Positions 20,498-29,271 of a DNA stretch of 64,000 bases are shown here, one piece after another. Position 1 is the stretch's first letter. Every line of letters starts with the position of its first letter. The notes below the pieces were generated by a model. It was not told where the DNA came from, ran no database searches, and worked only from the letters and a program-made list of their open reading frames with translations. The stretch lies in the NCBI RefSeq assembly GCF_000740785.1, contig NZ_JFZB01000005.1, positions 310,001 to 374,000 on the forward strand. The letters run 5' to 3'. Position numbers and translations under genes: made by a program. The stretch is from Paenirhodobacter enshiensis. Lineage in GTDB: Bacteria; Pseudomonadota; Alphaproteobacteria; Rhodobacterales; Rhodobacteraceae.

Positions 20498-21772
20498 GTG
20501 GGACATATGGCGCAACCGGAGGCGAAGGCTCTGCCGGGCGGGGCGGGGCGGCTTTGCGTTCTGGTTGTGGACGACAGCCGGATGCAGCGCCGGATCCTGA
20601 CAGCTCAGCTGACGCAGGCGGGCTATTTCGTCCGCGAGGCGGCCTCGGGGGAAGAGGCACTGACGATCTGTCGGGCGGCGCCGCCCGACATCGTATTGTC
20701 CGACTGGCTGATGCCAGGGCTGTCGGGGCTTGAATTCTGTCGCATCTTCCGCGGCATGGAACGCCAGAGCTATGGCTATTTCGTGCTGCTGACCTCGCGC
20801 CCGGAAAAAACGGATGTGGCCCTGGGGTTGCAGGCGGGGGCGGACGATTTCCTGCAAAAGCCTGTCAACGGAGCTGAGTTGCGTGCCCGTCTGGCTGCCG
20901 GGGCTCGTGTCCTGCAGATGGAACGCGAACTTAAGGAGAAGAACCGGATGCTGGCCGCGGCGCTGGCAGAAATGCGGGGGCTTTACGACACCATCGGCCG
21001 AGACCTCGACGAGGCGAGAAATCTGCAGCAAAGTCTGATTCGGGAAAGGTTCCGCTCTTTCGGCTCGGCGCAGGTGTCGCTGATGCTGCATCCCTCGGGG
21101 CATGTGGGCGGCGATCTGGTCGGGTTCTTTCCGATCAATGCCCGGCGAGTCGGGCTTTACGGCATTGACGTGTCGGGACATGGGATCACCTCGGCGCTGC
21201 TGGCCTCGCGGATCTCGGGATATTTGTCCGGGGCGGCTCCGGAACAGAACATTGCCCTGGTTCAGACAGACCTGGGCTTCTACGACGCCCGCGATCCCGC
21301 GGAACTGGCCACGGCGATGAACCGCCTGATTTTGGAGGAAATTCACACCGAAAGCTATTTCACCATGATCTATGCCGATGTCGATCTGGTGTCGGGGCGG
21401 GTGGCGCTGGTGCAGGCGGGGCACCCTGCGCCCGTGGTCCTGCGGTCGGATGGCGGGGTAGAGTTCCCCGGGCAGGGTGGTTTGCCGATCGGGCTGTTCG
21501 ATGCGGCCGAGTGGGGGACGGTCAATCTGCGGCTGTGTCCGGGAGACCGGCTCCTTCTGGGGTCGGACGGGATCACCGAGGCGGAAGGTGCGGGGGGGGC
21601 GCTGGCCTCGGAGGGGCTGGGGGAGATGATGCGCAGCTGTGCCGGTTTGCGCGGGCAGGCCTTTCTGGATGCGCTTTACTGGCAGATCGAGGAGCGTTCC
21701 TCCGGGCATCTCGCCGACGACATCTCGGCAGTGCTGTTCGAATTCGACGGGGCGAAGCGCAATGCCGACTAG
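20498..21772 (+). CDS. response regulator with PP2C (SpoIIE/RsbU-type) phosphatase output
   Basis: Receiver plus serine phosphatase. Residues about 18-135 form a REC domain (VLVVDDSRMQR, phospho-acceptor Asp69 in IVLSDWLMPG, Lys in DDFLQKPVNG), then a coiled linker (about 140-185) and a PP2C domain with GGDLVGFF, GIDVSGHGITSALLA, FTMIYADVD, QAGHPAPVVL and LLLGSDGITEA. The metal-binding Asp residues are kept. The frame opens at GTG 20459; GTG 20498 is preferred for its AAGGGG site, and ATG 20507 is also possible. Resembles RbaY of the Rhodobacter capsulatus partner-switching system that affects gene transfer agent production; that link is inference. No RbaV/W-like neighbours are present. Confidence 0.9.
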   Translation: MGHMAQPEAKALPGGAGRLCVLVVDDSRMQRRILTAQLTQAGYFVREAASGEEALTICRAAPPDIVLSDWLMPGLSGLEFCRIFRGMERQSYGYFVLLTSRPEKTDVALGLQAGADDFLQKPVNGAELRARLAAGARVLQMERELKEKNRMLAAALAEMRGLYDTIGRDLDEARNLQQSLIRERFRSFGSAQVSLMLHPSGHVGGDLVGFFPINARRVGLYGIDVSGHGITSALLASRISGYLSGAAPEQNIALVQTDLGFYDARDPAELATAMNRLILEEIHTESYFTMIYADVDLVSGRVALVQAGHPAPVVLRSDGGVEFPGQGGLPIGLFDAAEWGTVNLRLCPGDRLLLGSDGITEAEGAGGALASEGLGEMMRSCAGLRGQAFLDALYWQIEERSSGHLADDISAVLFEFDGAKRNAD

Positions 21773-22206
21773 TGTCCGAGCCAGCGCGCCAGAAAATGCC
21801 TGTCACCCTGATTCGCCAGCAGGTCGAGTGCTTCCTCGGGGGTGACCCAGACGGCCGTGTGGCCCATTTCCCGCGGCGCGCTGTGCTGCAGGATCGGCCG
21901 GGCCACGAAGATCGAGCAGATCTTTTCCGCCCAGAATTCGTATTCCGGCATCCATACGAAACGGCGATAGGCCCCGAGGCGTCGCGGATTGGCGATGCTC
22001 CAGCCGGTTTCTTCGAAGGCCTCGCGGTGCAGGGCCTGAAGCGCGCCTTCGCCCGGGTCGATGCCTCCGCCCGGAAGCTGGTATTCGGGGACCGGCGCCT
22101 GTTGATGGGTCAGCAGGATCTGCCCGTCGCGTTCGAGAATCGCATAGGCCCCGGGGCGTTTGCGATAGGTTTGCCCGCGGACGATGGCCTCTCCGAAGCG
22201 CCGCAT
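21769..22206 (-). CDS. Nudix hydrolase
   Basis: Small hydrolase of nucleoside diphosphate-linked compounds, 145 residues. The Nudix box runs from GGGIDPGEGALQALHREAF through EETGW (about 47-70) with all the metal-binding Glu residues. The N-terminal strand pattern RPGAYAILERDGQILLTHQ is normal. ATG at 22206 is preceded by AAAGG about nine bases away. Four bp overlap with the stop of the convergent phosphatase gene. Substrate unknown. Divergent from hslO, 99 bp apart. Confidence 0.9.
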   Translation of the reverse strand: MRRFGEAIVRGQTYRKRPGAYAILERDGQILLTHQQAPVPEYQLPGGGIDPGEGALQALHREAFEETGWSIANPRRLGAYRRFVWMPEYEFWAEKICSIFVARPILQHSAPREMGHTAVWVTPEEALDLLANQGDRHFLARWLGH

Positions 22207-22305
22207 TTGTGTCTGCCTTTCGCTGCCCTTGGGCGGAACGGTTGCCGGCCCTACATAGGCAGGGTATGGCAGCCTAAGGGCTGAACGAAAACCCCCGGGA
22301 AACAG

Positions 22306-23325
22306 ATGACCACGCTTTCGCAAATCGCTTGGGACGATACCGTCCTGCCGTTTCAGCTCGACCGTTCGGATGTTCGCGGCCGTATCGCGCGCCTCGATGG
22401 GGTGCTGGATCGGGTTCTGGCGCAGCACGATTATCCGCCCGTCGTCGAGGCGCTGGTGGCCGAAGCCGCTCTGCTGACCGCGCTGATCGGTCAGACCATC
22501 AAGCTGCGCTGGAAACTGTCGCTGCAGATCCGCGGCAACGGCCCGGTGCGCACTATCGCGACAGATTATTACGCCCCCGGTGCCGATGGCGGACCGGCGC
22601 ATATTCGCGCCTGGGCCTCGTTCGACGCCGAGCGGATCGATCCTTCGGCCAAGCCGTTCAGCCAGATCGGCGAGGGGTATTTCGCCATCATGATCGATCA
22701 GGGCGAGGGGATGCAGCCCTATCAGGGGATCACGCCGCTCGAGGGCGGGTCGCTCGTCGCCTGTGCCGAGACCTATTTCGCCCAGTCGGAGCAGCTGCCC
22801 ACGCGCTTCGAGCTGGCCTTCGGCCGCACCACCCTGCCGGGTCAGGGCGAGCACTGGCGCGCCGGTGGCACGATGTTGCAGCTGATGCCGCAATCGCCCG
22901 TCGCCGCGCGCGAGGGCTCGGGCACCGATGGGGTGCTGCGCCATACCGACATCCTCGCCGGCGAGGAGGACGAGAACTGGCAGCGCGCCAATATCCTGCT
23001 CGATACCGTCGAGGAGGTGGAACTGATCGGCCCGCGGGTCGATCTGACCTCGCTGCTGGTGCGACTGTTCCACGAGGACGAGCCCCGCGTCTTCGACCCT
23101 CAGCGCGTCGAATTCGGCTGCACCTGCTCGGAGGAACGGGTCCGCGACAGCCTGGCGATCTATTCCGCCAAGGACATCAGGACGATGACGACCGAGGAAG
23201 GCACCGTCACCGCCGATTGCCAGTTCTGCGGCGCGCATTACATCTTCGATCCGCGCTCGCTCGGGTTTGAGGCGACGGTCAATCCGGATGGCACCCCGCG
23301 CGAGGGCGACGGTACCGATGCCTGA
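22306..23325 (+). CDS. hslO: redox-regulated chaperone Hsp33
   Basis: Holdase chaperone switched on by oxidation. The 339 residues contain the C-terminal zinc site as CxC and CxxC, in EFGCTCSEERV and ADCQFCGAHY (about 270-310), which is the redox switch. The N-terminal core has VVEALVAEAALLTALIGQTIK. The C-terminal tail after the zinc domain is slightly longer than in E. coli. Stop overlaps the start of the next Nudix gene by 8 bp, so hslO, nudL and cca form one coupled unit. Confidence 0.96.
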   Translation: MTTLSQIAWDDTVLPFQLDRSDVRGRIARLDGVLDRVLAQHDYPPVVEALVAEAALLTALIGQTIKLRWKLSLQIRGNGPVRTIATDYYAPGADGGPAHIRAWASFDAERIDPSAKPFSQIGEGYFAIMIDQGEGMQPYQGITPLEGGSLVACAETYFAQSEQLPTRFELAFGRTTLPGQGEHWRAGGTMLQLMPQSPVAAREGSGTDGVLRHTDILAGEEDENWQRANILLDTVEEVELIGPRVDLTSLLVRLFHEDEPRVFDPQRVEFGCTCSEERVRDSLAIYSAKDIRTMTTEEGTVTADCQFCGAHYIFDPRSLGFEATVNPDGTPREGDGTDA

Positions 23326-23914
23326 TCTGTTCGCCCCGGTTGCCGCCGCTCTGGCCCGGCCGGGGCGGCCCTCGTCGGATTACGATCTGAATGGCGCGAC
23401 ACCGCTGCCGGAAGGGGCGCGGTTGCGCCCGGCTGCGGTGCTGGTGGCGTTGCAACAGGGGCCGGATGGGCTGCACCTGCATCTGACGAAGCGCAGCGCG
23501 CAGCTGCGCCATCACCCCGGTCAAATCGCCTTGCCCGGCGGCAAGATCGAGCTGAACGACCCCTCGCCGGTTTGGGCTGCGCTGCGCGAGGCGCGCGAGG
23601 AAATCGGGCTCGATCCGGCAAATGTCGAGGTGATGGGCACGCTTGCTCCGCATCGGACGGTGACGGGCTATCTCGTCACCCCGGTTGTGGCGAGGGTGTG
23701 CGCGCCTTTTGTCCTGTGCGCGGAGCCCGGTGAGGTCGAGGAAGCCTTCTGCGTCCCCTTCGCCCATTTCGCCGATCCGGCGAATTACCGCATCGAGGGC
23801 CGGCTGTGGCGCGGCCAGCAGCGGTGCTATTACGTGGCGCCCTGGGGGCCTTATTACGTCTGGGGCGCGACGGCGCGGATCCTGCGCAGCCTCGCCGACA
23901 GGATGGCGGAATGA
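23318..23914 (+). CDS. CoA diphosphatase-type Nudix hydrolase (NudL-like)
   Basis: Nudix enzyme of the CoA pyrophosphatase group, 198 residues. The group-specific motif LTKRSAQLRHHPGQIALP leads directly into the Nudix box (PGGKIE and REAREEIGL). The conserved TVTGYLVTPVVA is also seen. ATG at 23318 overlaps the hslO stop by 8 bp; the earlier in-frame start at 23267 would reach back into hslO and is rejected. Its own stop overlaps the cca start as ATGA. Confidence 0.92.
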   Translation: MPDLFAPVAAALARPGRPSSDYDLNGATPLPEGARLRPAAVLVALQQGPDGLHLHLTKRSAQLRHHPGQIALPGGKIELNDPSPVWAALREAREEIGLDPANVEVMGTLAPHRTVTGYLVTPVVARVCAPFVLCAEPGEVEEAFCVPFAHFADPANYRIEGRLWRGQQRCYYVAPWGPYYVWGATARILRSLADRMAE

Positions 23915-25056
23915 AGATCGCGGCGCAGTGGCTGACCTCGGCCCCGGTGCAGCAGGTGCTGGGGATGCTGAGCGGGGCGGGCCATCGCGGCTTTCTGGTG
24001 GGGGGCTGCGTGCGCAACGCGCTTCTCGGCCGGCCGGTCGCCGACATCGACATCGCGACCGATGCCCTGCCCGAGACCGTCATCGCGCTGGCCGGGGCGG
24101 CGGGGCTGAAATCCGTCCCGACCGGGATCGAACACGGCACCGTCACCGTGATCGCCGGGGGCGAGCCGCATGAGGTCACCACCTTCCGGCGCGATACCCA
24201 TACCGATGGCCGCCATGCCACCGTGGCCTTCACCACTGACATTGCCGAGGATGCGGCACGGCGCGATTTCACCATGAATGCGCTTTATGCCGCGGCCGAT
24301 GGCACGGTCATTGATCCGGTGGGCACCGGGCTGGCCGATCTGACGACGGGGCGGGTGCGCTTCGTTGGAGAACCGGAGCGGCGGATCCGCGAGGATTACC
24401 TGCGCATCCTGCGGTTCTTCCGGTTCTCGGCGCTGTATGGCGATCCGGCGCTGGGCCTCGATGCCGGGGGGCTGGCGGCCTGTGCCGCGCTCGCCGATGG
24501 GATCGACGGGCTGTCGCGCGAGCGGATCGGCCATGAGATGCGCCGTTTGCTCGATGCGCCCGACCCGGCCCCGGCCGTTGCCGCGATGCGGGCGGCGGGG
24601 GTGCTGGCCCATGTGCTGCCCGGCGCCGACGATCGGTCTTTGCCGGTGCTGGTGCATCTCGAGGACGGGCAGGCGCCCGACTGGCTGTGTCGTCTGGCGG
24701 TTCTGGGCGGCGGGGACGCGGCCGATGCCCTGCGCCTGTCGCGGGCCGAGGCGCGCGATCTGGCCCGGTTGCGGCAGGCGGCGCTTGTGGGCGGCGATCC
24801 GGCGGTTCTGGGTTATCGGCTGGGCGCGCGGATCGGGGCGGCGGCGGTGCTGGCCCATGCCGCGCTGAGCGAGATGGCACCGCCCGCCGGCTGGGCCGGG
24901 GCGGTCGCCTTCGGCGCCCGGCAGCGCTTCCCGCTGCGTGCCGCCGACCTGCCCGAAGGCGTTGTCGGACCCGAGATCGGGCGCCGGCTGCGCGCGCTGG
25001 AAGAGCGTTGGATCGCCTCGGGCTTCCGGGCGGGACGCGACGATCTGCTGGGCTGA
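23911..25056 (+). CDS. cca: CCA tRNA nucleotidyltransferase
   Basis: Adds or repairs the CCA end of tRNA. The 381 residues start with the nucleotidyltransferase fold: GFLVGGCVRNALLG (about 27-40), the catalytic pair in ADIDIATDALPE, EVTTFRRD, and RRDFTMNALY, then RIREDYLRILRFFRF. The helical C-terminal half is less conserved and Ala/Gly/Arg rich. No HD domain, as expected for the alphaproteobacterial short type. Translationally coupled to the upstream Nudix gene. Confidence 0.95.
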   Translation: MKIAAQWLTSAPVQQVLGMLSGAGHRGFLVGGCVRNALLGRPVADIDIATDALPETVIALAGAAGLKSVPTGIEHGTVTVIAGGEPHEVTTFRRDTHTDGRHATVAFTTDIAEDAARRDFTMNALYAAADGTVIDPVGTGLADLTTGRVRFVGEPERRIREDYLRILRFFRFSALYGDPALGLDAGGLAACAALADGIDGLSRERIGHEMRRLLDAPDPAPAVAAMRAAGVLAHVLPGADDRSLPVLVHLEDGQAPDWLCRLAVLGGGDAADALRLSRAEARDLARLRQAALVGGDPAVLGYRLGARIGAAAVLAHAALSEMAPPAGWAGAVAFGARQRFPLRAADLPEGVVGPEIGRRLRALEERWIASGFRAGRDDLLG

Positions 25057-25094
25057 CGCTTTCCGCATCGGGGCGGGCGCGCTATATCCCGGAC

Positions 25095-26933
25095 ATGCAA
25101 GATGATCTGACGCAGACCGATGCCTTCCGTCCGGCCGATGGGCCGCCACCGCAACGCCTCGGGGCCTTCATGCGCTGGTGCGTGCGGGGCATGTGGCCGG
25201 CACTGTGGCTGGCGGGCGCGCTTTCGGCGTTGGCGGGCTGCATGGAGGTGGTCTCGGCCTGGCTGCTCGGCCGGGTGATCGACGGCGTTCTGGCCACCCC
25301 GGCCGAGCGGGTGTTCGCGGAAAACGGTTGGCTGATTGCGGCTTTCGTTTTGTTTTACATGGTGTTGCGGCCGGGCGCCTTCGGGCTGTCGTCCTGGGCG
25401 TCGAACCTGCTTATCAATCCGAACGTGATGCCTCTGGTGCTGTCTCGGCTGCATCGCTGGACGATGGGGCAGGCGGTCACCTTCTTCGACAATGATTTCG
25501 CCGGCCGCATCGCGCAAAAGCAGATGCAGACCGCGCGCGCCGTCACCGATACCGCGACCGAGGTCATCAACACCGGGATGTTCGCGCTGGCCTCGGTCGT
25601 CGGATCGGTCGCGATGCTGTTGACCATCGACACCTGGGGGGCGGCCGGCATGGCGCTGTGGCTGGTGGCCTATGGCGTGCTGATCCGGGCCTATCTGCCG
25701 CGGCTGCGGGCCTGCTCGGCCGAGCGGGCGGCGAGCCGGGCCATGGTCACCGGGCAGGTGGTCGACACCATCACCAACATCAAGACTGTGAAGCTGTTCG
25801 CCCATGCCGAGCACGAGGACCGCGCGGCGCTTGGCGCGATGGCGCGGTTCCGGCTGGCGGCGCGGGCGTTCGGGCAGGTCTCGACCACCTATCGCACGGC
25901 GCAGATGGCGCTGTCGGGGATCTTGCCGGTGATGCTGGTGGGCGGGGCGGTGCTGATGTGGTGCAACGGTCAGGCCAGCACCGGCGAGATCGTCGCCTCG
26001 GGCGCCATCGCGATGCGAATCTCGCAGATGTCGGGCTGGGTCAGCATGGCGCTGATGGGGATCTGGGGCTCGGTCGGCGAGATCGAGGACGGGATGAAGA
26101 CGCTGGCGCCCGCGCATGCGCTGAGCGATCGGCCGGATGCCAAGGTTCTGTGCCGGGTGCGCGGCGAGGTGCGTTTCGAGGATGTCGGTTTCGCCTATGG
26201 CCGCGCAGGGGGCGGCGGGCTGGCGGGCGTGACGCTGAGCATCGCGGCGGGCGAGAGGATCGGCATCGTCGGTGCCTCGGGCGCGGGGAAGTCGACGCTG
26301 GTCGCGCTGCTGCTGCGGCTTTACGACCCGGAGACCGGGCGGGTGACGATCGACGGCACCGACATACGCGACGTGACGCAGGAATCTTTGCGCCGCCAGA
26401 TCGGCATGGTCACGCAGGAGACGGCGATGTTCAATCGCTCGGCCCGCGAGAACATCCTTTACGGCCGGCCCGACGCGACCGAGGCCGAGATGATCGCCGC
26501 CGCCAAGGCCGCCGAAGCGCATGAATTCATCCTGAACCTCGTCGATTTCAAGGGCAATCGCGGCTATGACGCGGCGCTTGGCGAGCGGGGGGTGAAGCTG
26601 TCGGGCGGGCAGAGGCAGCGGATTGCGCTGGCGCGGGCCTTCCTGAAGAACGCGCCGATTCTGGTGCTGGACGAGGCGACCTCGGCGCTCGACAGCGAGG
26701 TCGAGGCGCAGATCCAGGACTCGCTCGGCCGGGTGATGGAAGGCAAGACGGTTCTCGCCATCGCGCACCGGCTGTCGACCATCGCCGAGATGGACCGGAT
26801 CGTGGTGATGGATGCCGGCCGGATCGTCGAACAGGGCCGCCATGCCGATCTTCTGGCCGCGGGCGGGCTTTATGCGCGCTACTGGGCGCGGCAGTCGGGC
26901 GGGTTTCTGGGCGTCGAGACGGTTGCGGGCTGA
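25095..26933 (+). CDS. ABC transporter, fused permease and ATPase (exporter type)
   Basis: Half-size exporter of 612 residues, working as a homodimer. About six membrane helices occupy residues 25-320, beginning with RWCVRGMWPALWLAGALSAL. The ATPase has Walker A GASGAGKST (near 394), signature LSGGQRQRIALARA (near 500), Walker B ILVLDEATSALDSE and the H-loop AIAHRLSTI. Similar to the MsbA/multidrug branch; substrate unknown. The ATG at 25095 lies 12 bp after GCTATATCCC, so a very short leader is possible. The frame is open back into cca, but those codons read as a shadow of cca. Confidence 0.93.
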   Translation: MQDDLTQTDAFRPADGPPPQRLGAFMRWCVRGMWPALWLAGALSALAGCMEVVSAWLLGRVIDGVLATPAERVFAENGWLIAAFVLFYMVLRPGAFGLSSWASNLLINPNVMPLVLSRLHRWTMGQAVTFFDNDFAGRIAQKQMQTARAVTDTATEVINTGMFALASVVGSVAMLLTIDTWGAAGMALWLVAYGVLIRAYLPRLRACSAERAASRAMVTGQVVDTITNIKTVKLFAHAEHEDRAALGAMARFRLAARAFGQVSTTYRTAQMALSGILPVMLVGGAVLMWCNGQASTGEIVASGAIAMRISQMSGWVSMALMGIWGSVGEIEDGMKTLAPAHALSDRPDAKVLCRVRGEVRFEDVGFAYGRAGGGGLAGVTLSIAAGERIGIVGASGAGKSTLVALLLRLYDPETGRVTIDGTDIRDVTQESLRRQIGMVTQETAMFNRSARENILYGRPDATEAEMIAAAKAAEAHEFILNLVDFKGNRGYDAALGERGVKLSGGQRQRIALARAFLKNAPILVLDEATSALDSEVEAQIQDSLGRVMEGKTVLAIAHRLSTIAEMDRIVVMDAGRIVEQGRHADLLAAGGLYARYWARQSGGFLGVETVAG

Positions 26934-26999
26934 GGAAACGTGCCGGCTGGCGCTGTGGCGCGGGCTTTGCTAAGGCGCGGGACCGATGGCGGGGGCGCA

Positions 27000-27063
27000 A
27001 GGGGGCTCTGCCCCCTCGGGCCTGACGGCCCTCACCCCCGGGATATTTGTGGAAAGCCGAAAG
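27000..27063 (+). repeat. intergenic two-hairpin repeat, copy 3
   Basis: Hairpin A is AGGGGGC-TCT-GCCCCCT, hairpin B is GGGCC-TGAC-GGCCC, then the tail CCCCGGGATATTTG, TG, GAAAGCCGAAAG. It lies between the ABC exporter and the RNA methyltransferase, which run the same way, so this copy would be transcribed as part of a 3' or 5' region. Confidence 0.85.
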
Positions 27064-27103
27064 GGGCAGCGGCCCGCTTCGGCGCTGGATGGAGCCGAAC
27101 GCC

Positions 27104-28327
27104 ATGATCGTGAGCATCGACCGCCTTTCGCTGATCGCGGACGGGGTGGCCCGGGGCCCCGAGGGGACCGTGCATGTGGCGATGGCGCTGCCCGGCGAGA
27201 CGGTCGAGGGCGAAGCTGTCGACGGGCGCATCGCAGCGCCGCGGATCGTGACGCCTTCGGTCGACCGGGTGAAGCCGCCGTGCCCGCATTACCGGGCCTG
27301 CGGCGGTTGCGTGCTGCAACACGCCTCGGACGGGTTCGTGGCAGGCTGGAAGGCCGATGTGGTGCGCCAGGCGCTGGCCGCGCGCGGGATCGAGGCCGGG
27401 GTGGAGCGGGTCGAGACTTCGCCGCTGGCGACGCGGCGGCGGGCGACGTTTTCCGGACGGCGCACCAAGAAGGGCACGCTGGTCGGGTTTCATGCGCGGG
27501 CCTCGGATACGGTGGTGGAGGTGCCGGGCTGTCTGATCCTGCGCCCCGAACTGATGGCGAAGCTGCCGGCGCTGAACGAGGCGGTCGGGCTGGGCGGCTC
27601 GCGCAAGGGCGAGATCGCTTTCGCGCTGACGCTGACCGATGCGGGCGTCGAGGTCGCGGCGAAGGGTGGCAAGGCGATGGATCCCGCGCTGTTCGAGGCG
27701 CTGGCCGATCTGGCGCGGCGCCATGATCTCGCGCGGTTGAGCTGGGACGGCGAGACGGTGGCGGCACCGCGTCCGGCCAGTCAGACCTTCGGCAAGGCAC
27801 GGGTGACGCCGCCGCCGGGATCTTTCCTGCAGGCGACCGCCGAGGGGGAGGCCGCGCTTGTCGGTGCGGTGCGCGAGATGGTGACCGGCGCGGGACGCAT
27901 CGCCGATCTGTTCGCCGGTTGCGGCACCTTCGCCCTGCCGCTGGCCGAGGCGGCCGAGGTTCATGCCGTGGAAGGCGAGGCCGCGATGCTCGCCGCGCTC
28001 GACAAGGGCTGGCGCGAGGCGCAGGGACTGAAGCGCGTCACCCATGAGGCGCGCGATCTGTTCCGCCGCCCGTTGCTGCCCGACGAGATCGATCGTTACG
28101 ACGCCGTGGTGATCGACCCGCCGCGCGCCGGGGCCGAGGCGCAGGTGCGCGAGATCGCCGCTTCGAAGCTGCGCCGGCTGGTGCATGTCTCGTGCAACCC
28201 CGTGACTTTCGCGCGCGATGCCCGTGCGCTGCTGGATGCCGGCTTCGCGCTGGAGCGTCTGGTCGTCGTCGATCAATTCCGCTGGTCGGCGCATATCGAA
28301 CTTGTGGCGTCGTTCATTCGGCATTAG
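27104..28327 (+). CDS. TRAM and Fe-S type class I RNA methyltransferase (RlmD/RumA-like)
   Basis: SAM-dependent uracil-C5 methyltransferase, probably on 23S rRNA or tRNA. The 407 residues have a short TRAM domain (about 1-50, RLSLIADGVARGPEGTVHV), an Fe-S site CPHYRACGGC (Cys-x5-Cys-x2-Cys) with a further Cys in VPGCLI, the SAM loop DLFAGCGTFALPLAE, DPPRAGAEAQV and the catalytic Cys in HVSCNPVTFARD. ATG at 27104 has GGAG nine bases ahead; earlier ATGs at 27089 and 27047 lack ribosome sites, and the 27047 one falls inside the repeat. The exact base modified cannot be told from sequence. Confidence 0.9.
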   Translation: MIVSIDRLSLIADGVARGPEGTVHVAMALPGETVEGEAVDGRIAAPRIVTPSVDRVKPPCPHYRACGGCVLQHASDGFVAGWKADVVRQALAARGIEAGVERVETSPLATRRRATFSGRRTKKGTLVGFHARASDTVVEVPGCLILRPELMAKLPALNEAVGLGGSRKGEIAFALTLTDAGVEVAAKGGKAMDPALFEALADLARRHDLARLSWDGETVAAPRPASQTFGKARVTPPPGSFLQATAEGEAALVGAVREMVTGAGRIADLFAGCGTFALPLAEAAEVHAVEGEAAMLAALDKGWREAQGLKRVTHEARDLFRRPLLPDEIDRYDAVVIDPPRAGAEAQVREIAASKLRRLVHVSCNPVTFARDARALLDAGFALERLVVVDQFRWSAHIELVASFIRH

Positions 28328-28391
28328 GGGCTTCGCGCAAAGCTAGGATCTGCTAGACTCAATAAAAACGGGCAGGAATAACAGGCGGAAC

Positions 28392-28901
28392 ATGCAGCGT
28401 CGTACCCTTATCCTCGGGCTCACGAGCCTGACGGCCCTTGCCGCTTGCGGCGGGGATTCGTCTCCCAAACTCCTTTGGCCCTATGTGGGGCCGCCGATCA
28501 CCCAGGTTCAGGTCTACAAGAAGAAGCGGGTGATGTATCTGTTTTCGAACGACAAGATCGTTCGGACCTATGATATCGCCCTTGGGGGCAATCCGATCGG
28601 GAAGAAGCGCTTCGAAGGTGATGGCAAGACGCCCGAGGGGCTTTATTACATCAATCGGCGTAACCCGAACTCGTCCTACCATCTGTCTCTGGGGCTGTCC
28701 TATCCGAATCCCACGGATATCGCCTATGCGCAGGAGAACGGGCGCCGGCCGGGAGGAGACATCTTCATCCACGGTCGCGCCGGCAAGGACAAGGGACGGG
28801 GCAGTGACTGGACGGCAGGATGCGTGGCTGTCACCGATACCGAGATCGAGGATATCTATGCCATGGTCGCGGTAGGCACGCCGGTCTGGATCTATCCTTA
28901 A
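28392..28901 (+). CDS. L,D-transpeptidase lipoprotein (YkuD family)
   Basis: Periplasmic enzyme that makes 3-3 peptidoglycan crosslinks or attaches proteins to the wall. The 169 residues begin with a lipoprotein signal (SLTALAAC, Cys19). The YkuD catalytic region runs from IFIHGRAGKDKGRG to SDWTAGCVAVTD with the nucleophile Cys in AGC and a partner His in IHG. The position usually filled by His or Asp before GC is Ala. ATG follows AGGCGGA. A TTCGCG-N16-TAGACT upstream may be its promoter. It ends 4 bp into the convergent coiled-coil gene. Confidence 0.9.
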   Translation: MQRRTLILGLTSLTALAACGGDSSPKLLWPYVGPPITQVQVYKKKRVMYLFSNDKIVRTYDIALGGNPIGKKRFEGDGKTPEGLYYINRRNPNSSYHLSLGLSYPNPTDIAYAQENGRRPGGDIFIHGRAGKDKGRGSDWTAGCVAVTDTEIEDIYAMVAVGTPVWIYP

Positions 28902-29269
28902 GTTTCGGTGGGCCGGGGCGGCTTTTCTGCGGTCCGGGCCTCTCGCGAGAGTTTTCCAAGGACCGAGGCGCGACCGAAAGCGGTTGCCGCCAGCGCTTTG
29001 CCGCGGGCGATTTCCGCTTCGAGCCGCGCCTGTTCCAGAGTGATCTGGCCATCGCGATTTTCCGTCAGGCAGGCGAACAGCGCGGCTGCACCGGCACCGG
29101 GCAGCGAAGTCTGGCCATCCCGGGCGGCCTGCCGGGTCAGGTCCTGAAGACGTTGTCTTTCCTGGGTCAATCCCTCGCGGGCCATGGCGAGCCTGGCGAG
29201 GCGGCCAAGTTCGATGTCTCGCTTCATCTCGGCGATACGCTGCAGTTGGGTGAGACGTTTGTGCGACAT
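28898..29269 (-). CDS. small coiled-coil protein at the end of the flhA-fliR-flhB run, unknown
   Basis: 123 residues, strongly helical and charged, with heptad-like Leu/Arg/Gln patterns (LTQLQRIAEMKRDIELGRLA and LTQERQRLQDL) and no signal or membrane helix. Starts 2 bp after the flhB stop, so it belongs to the flagellar export operon. Size and composition resemble FliJ-like or FliT-like export helpers, but I see no diagnostic motif, so no function is given. The stop overlaps the convergent transpeptidase gene by 4 bp. Confidence 0.75.
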   Translation of the reverse strand: MSHKRLTQLQRIAEMKRDIELGRLARLAMAREGLTQERQRLQDLTRQAARDGQTSLPGAGAAALFACLTENRDGQITLEQARLEAEIARGKALAATAFGRASVLGKLSREARTAEKPPRPTET

Positions 29270-29271
29270 GG

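Noticed and set aside
24687-25094. N-terminal extension of the ABC exporter
   Set aside because: These codons overlap cca in another frame and read as low-complexity Arg/Gly/Ala. The ATG at 25095 gives the natural family start.
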